Assembly (NCBI GenBank): GCA_946537585.1
Contig: CAMNFX010000079.1
Span: forward strand, 1-6,462
Source: an uncultured Lachnospiraceae bacterium
Lineage (GTDB): Bacteria > Bacillota > Clostridia > Lachnospirales > Lachnospiraceae
Length of the DNA stretch: 6,462 bases
Direction of reading: 5' to 3'
In this document: in pieces, positions 6,334-6,462 of the stretch
How the letters are laid out: each line of letters starts with the position of its first letter
How positions within the stretch are numbered: the stretch's first letter is position 1
Translations under genes and position numbers: made by a program
The notes under the pieces: generated by a model
Database searches by the model: none
The model's input: only the letters and a program-made list of their open reading frames with translations
What the model was told of the DNA's origin: nothing

Positions 6334-6339
6334 CCCTTC

Positions 6340-6462
6340 ATGCAATCAGGGGGCTGTCCCGGACAGCCCCCGTTCTGTCTGCTGCGGAAGGTGCAGCATA
6401 CGGACGTTAAGCGTGAACTGTCCGGCAGCAGGCCGCACGGGATTCCCCGGCGAGGAAAAAAA
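6340..6462 (+). ncRNA. Structured leader or small RNA, cut by the window edge
   Basis: Downstream of the promoter the sequence folds repeatedly. TGCTGC (6380-6385) can pair with GCAGCA at 6393-6398, or as CTGCTGC (6379-6385) with GCAGCAG at 6425-6431; the two pairings exclude each other. CGGAC-GTT (6401-6408) pairs with AAC-GTCCG (6416-6424, one bulged T). The window ends in GAGGAAAAAA, which could hold a ribosome binding site for a gene beyond the edge. I do not recognise a riboswitch or RNA family, and the fragment is too short to tell a leader from an independent RNA. Confidence 0.35.
6349..6371 (+). terminator. Strong GC hairpin, possible terminator of the exporter/reductase operon
   Basis: GGGGGCTGTCC and GGACAGCCCCC are perfectly complementary with one base between them. 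The following GTTCTGTCTG is only a weak T tract. It is the first strong hairpin after the reductase stop, so it may end that operon. It also lies about 9 bases after the predicted start from the promoter at 6305-6333, so it may instead be a 5' stabilising hairpin of the next transcript. Confidence 0.45.

Overview
The window looks like chromosomal DNA from a moderately high-GC member of the Clostridia, probably a Lachnospiraceae-type gut anaerobe. This is an inference from three things: the large secreted clostripain-type lipoprotein protease, the Gly/Pro-rich N-terminus of the ABC exporter, and the strong AGGAGG-type ribosome binding sites. Coding regions are GC-rich and use GC-ending codons. 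The divergent control region around 3500-3600 is clearly AT-rich. I see no transposase, integrase, CRISPR array, tRNA or rRNA.

Layout. Positions 1-177 carry no convincing protein. They fold into several strong hairpins and end in a near-ideal terminator, so I read them as the 3' end of a structured RNA or leader transcribed on the + strand, cut by the window edge; I could not match it to a known family. The terminator is a perfect palindrome with A and T tails, so it can also end the gene arriving from the other side. That gene (207-3365, - strand) encodes a 1052-residue lipoprotein with an N-terminal clostripain (peptidase C11) domain. A long C-terminal half follows, interrupted by acidic and Pro/Ala/Gln low-complexity stretches, and the protein ends in a calcium-loop-like motif.

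Positions 3366-3633 form a divergent control region. It holds candidate promoters for both directions, a tandem TTGTTATRCAA repeat, a duplicated ATGATCAT palindrome and a DnaA-box match. To the right lie two + strand genes: a complete homodimer-type ABC exporter (3634-5472) and a short-chain dehydrogenase/reductase (5469-6233). They overlap by 4 bases (ATGA), so they are very likely cotranscribed and translationally coupled. After them, 6234-6462 contains a good extended -10 promoter, a strong GC hairpin and further RNA-like pairings that run off the window. This is the leader of a gene or small RNA that begins beyond the edge.

Functionally, the protease would act outside the membrane on Arg/Lys-containing peptides or proteins. 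The exporter would expel an unknown compound, and the reductase would carry out an unknown NAD(P)H-dependent step. Nothing shows that the protease and the exporter/reductase pair share a pathway beyond the shared control region. I found no clearly new defence or mobile system. The most interesting points are the two unassigned structured RNA regions at the window ends, the divergent operator-like repeats, and the unusual C-terminal architecture of the protease.
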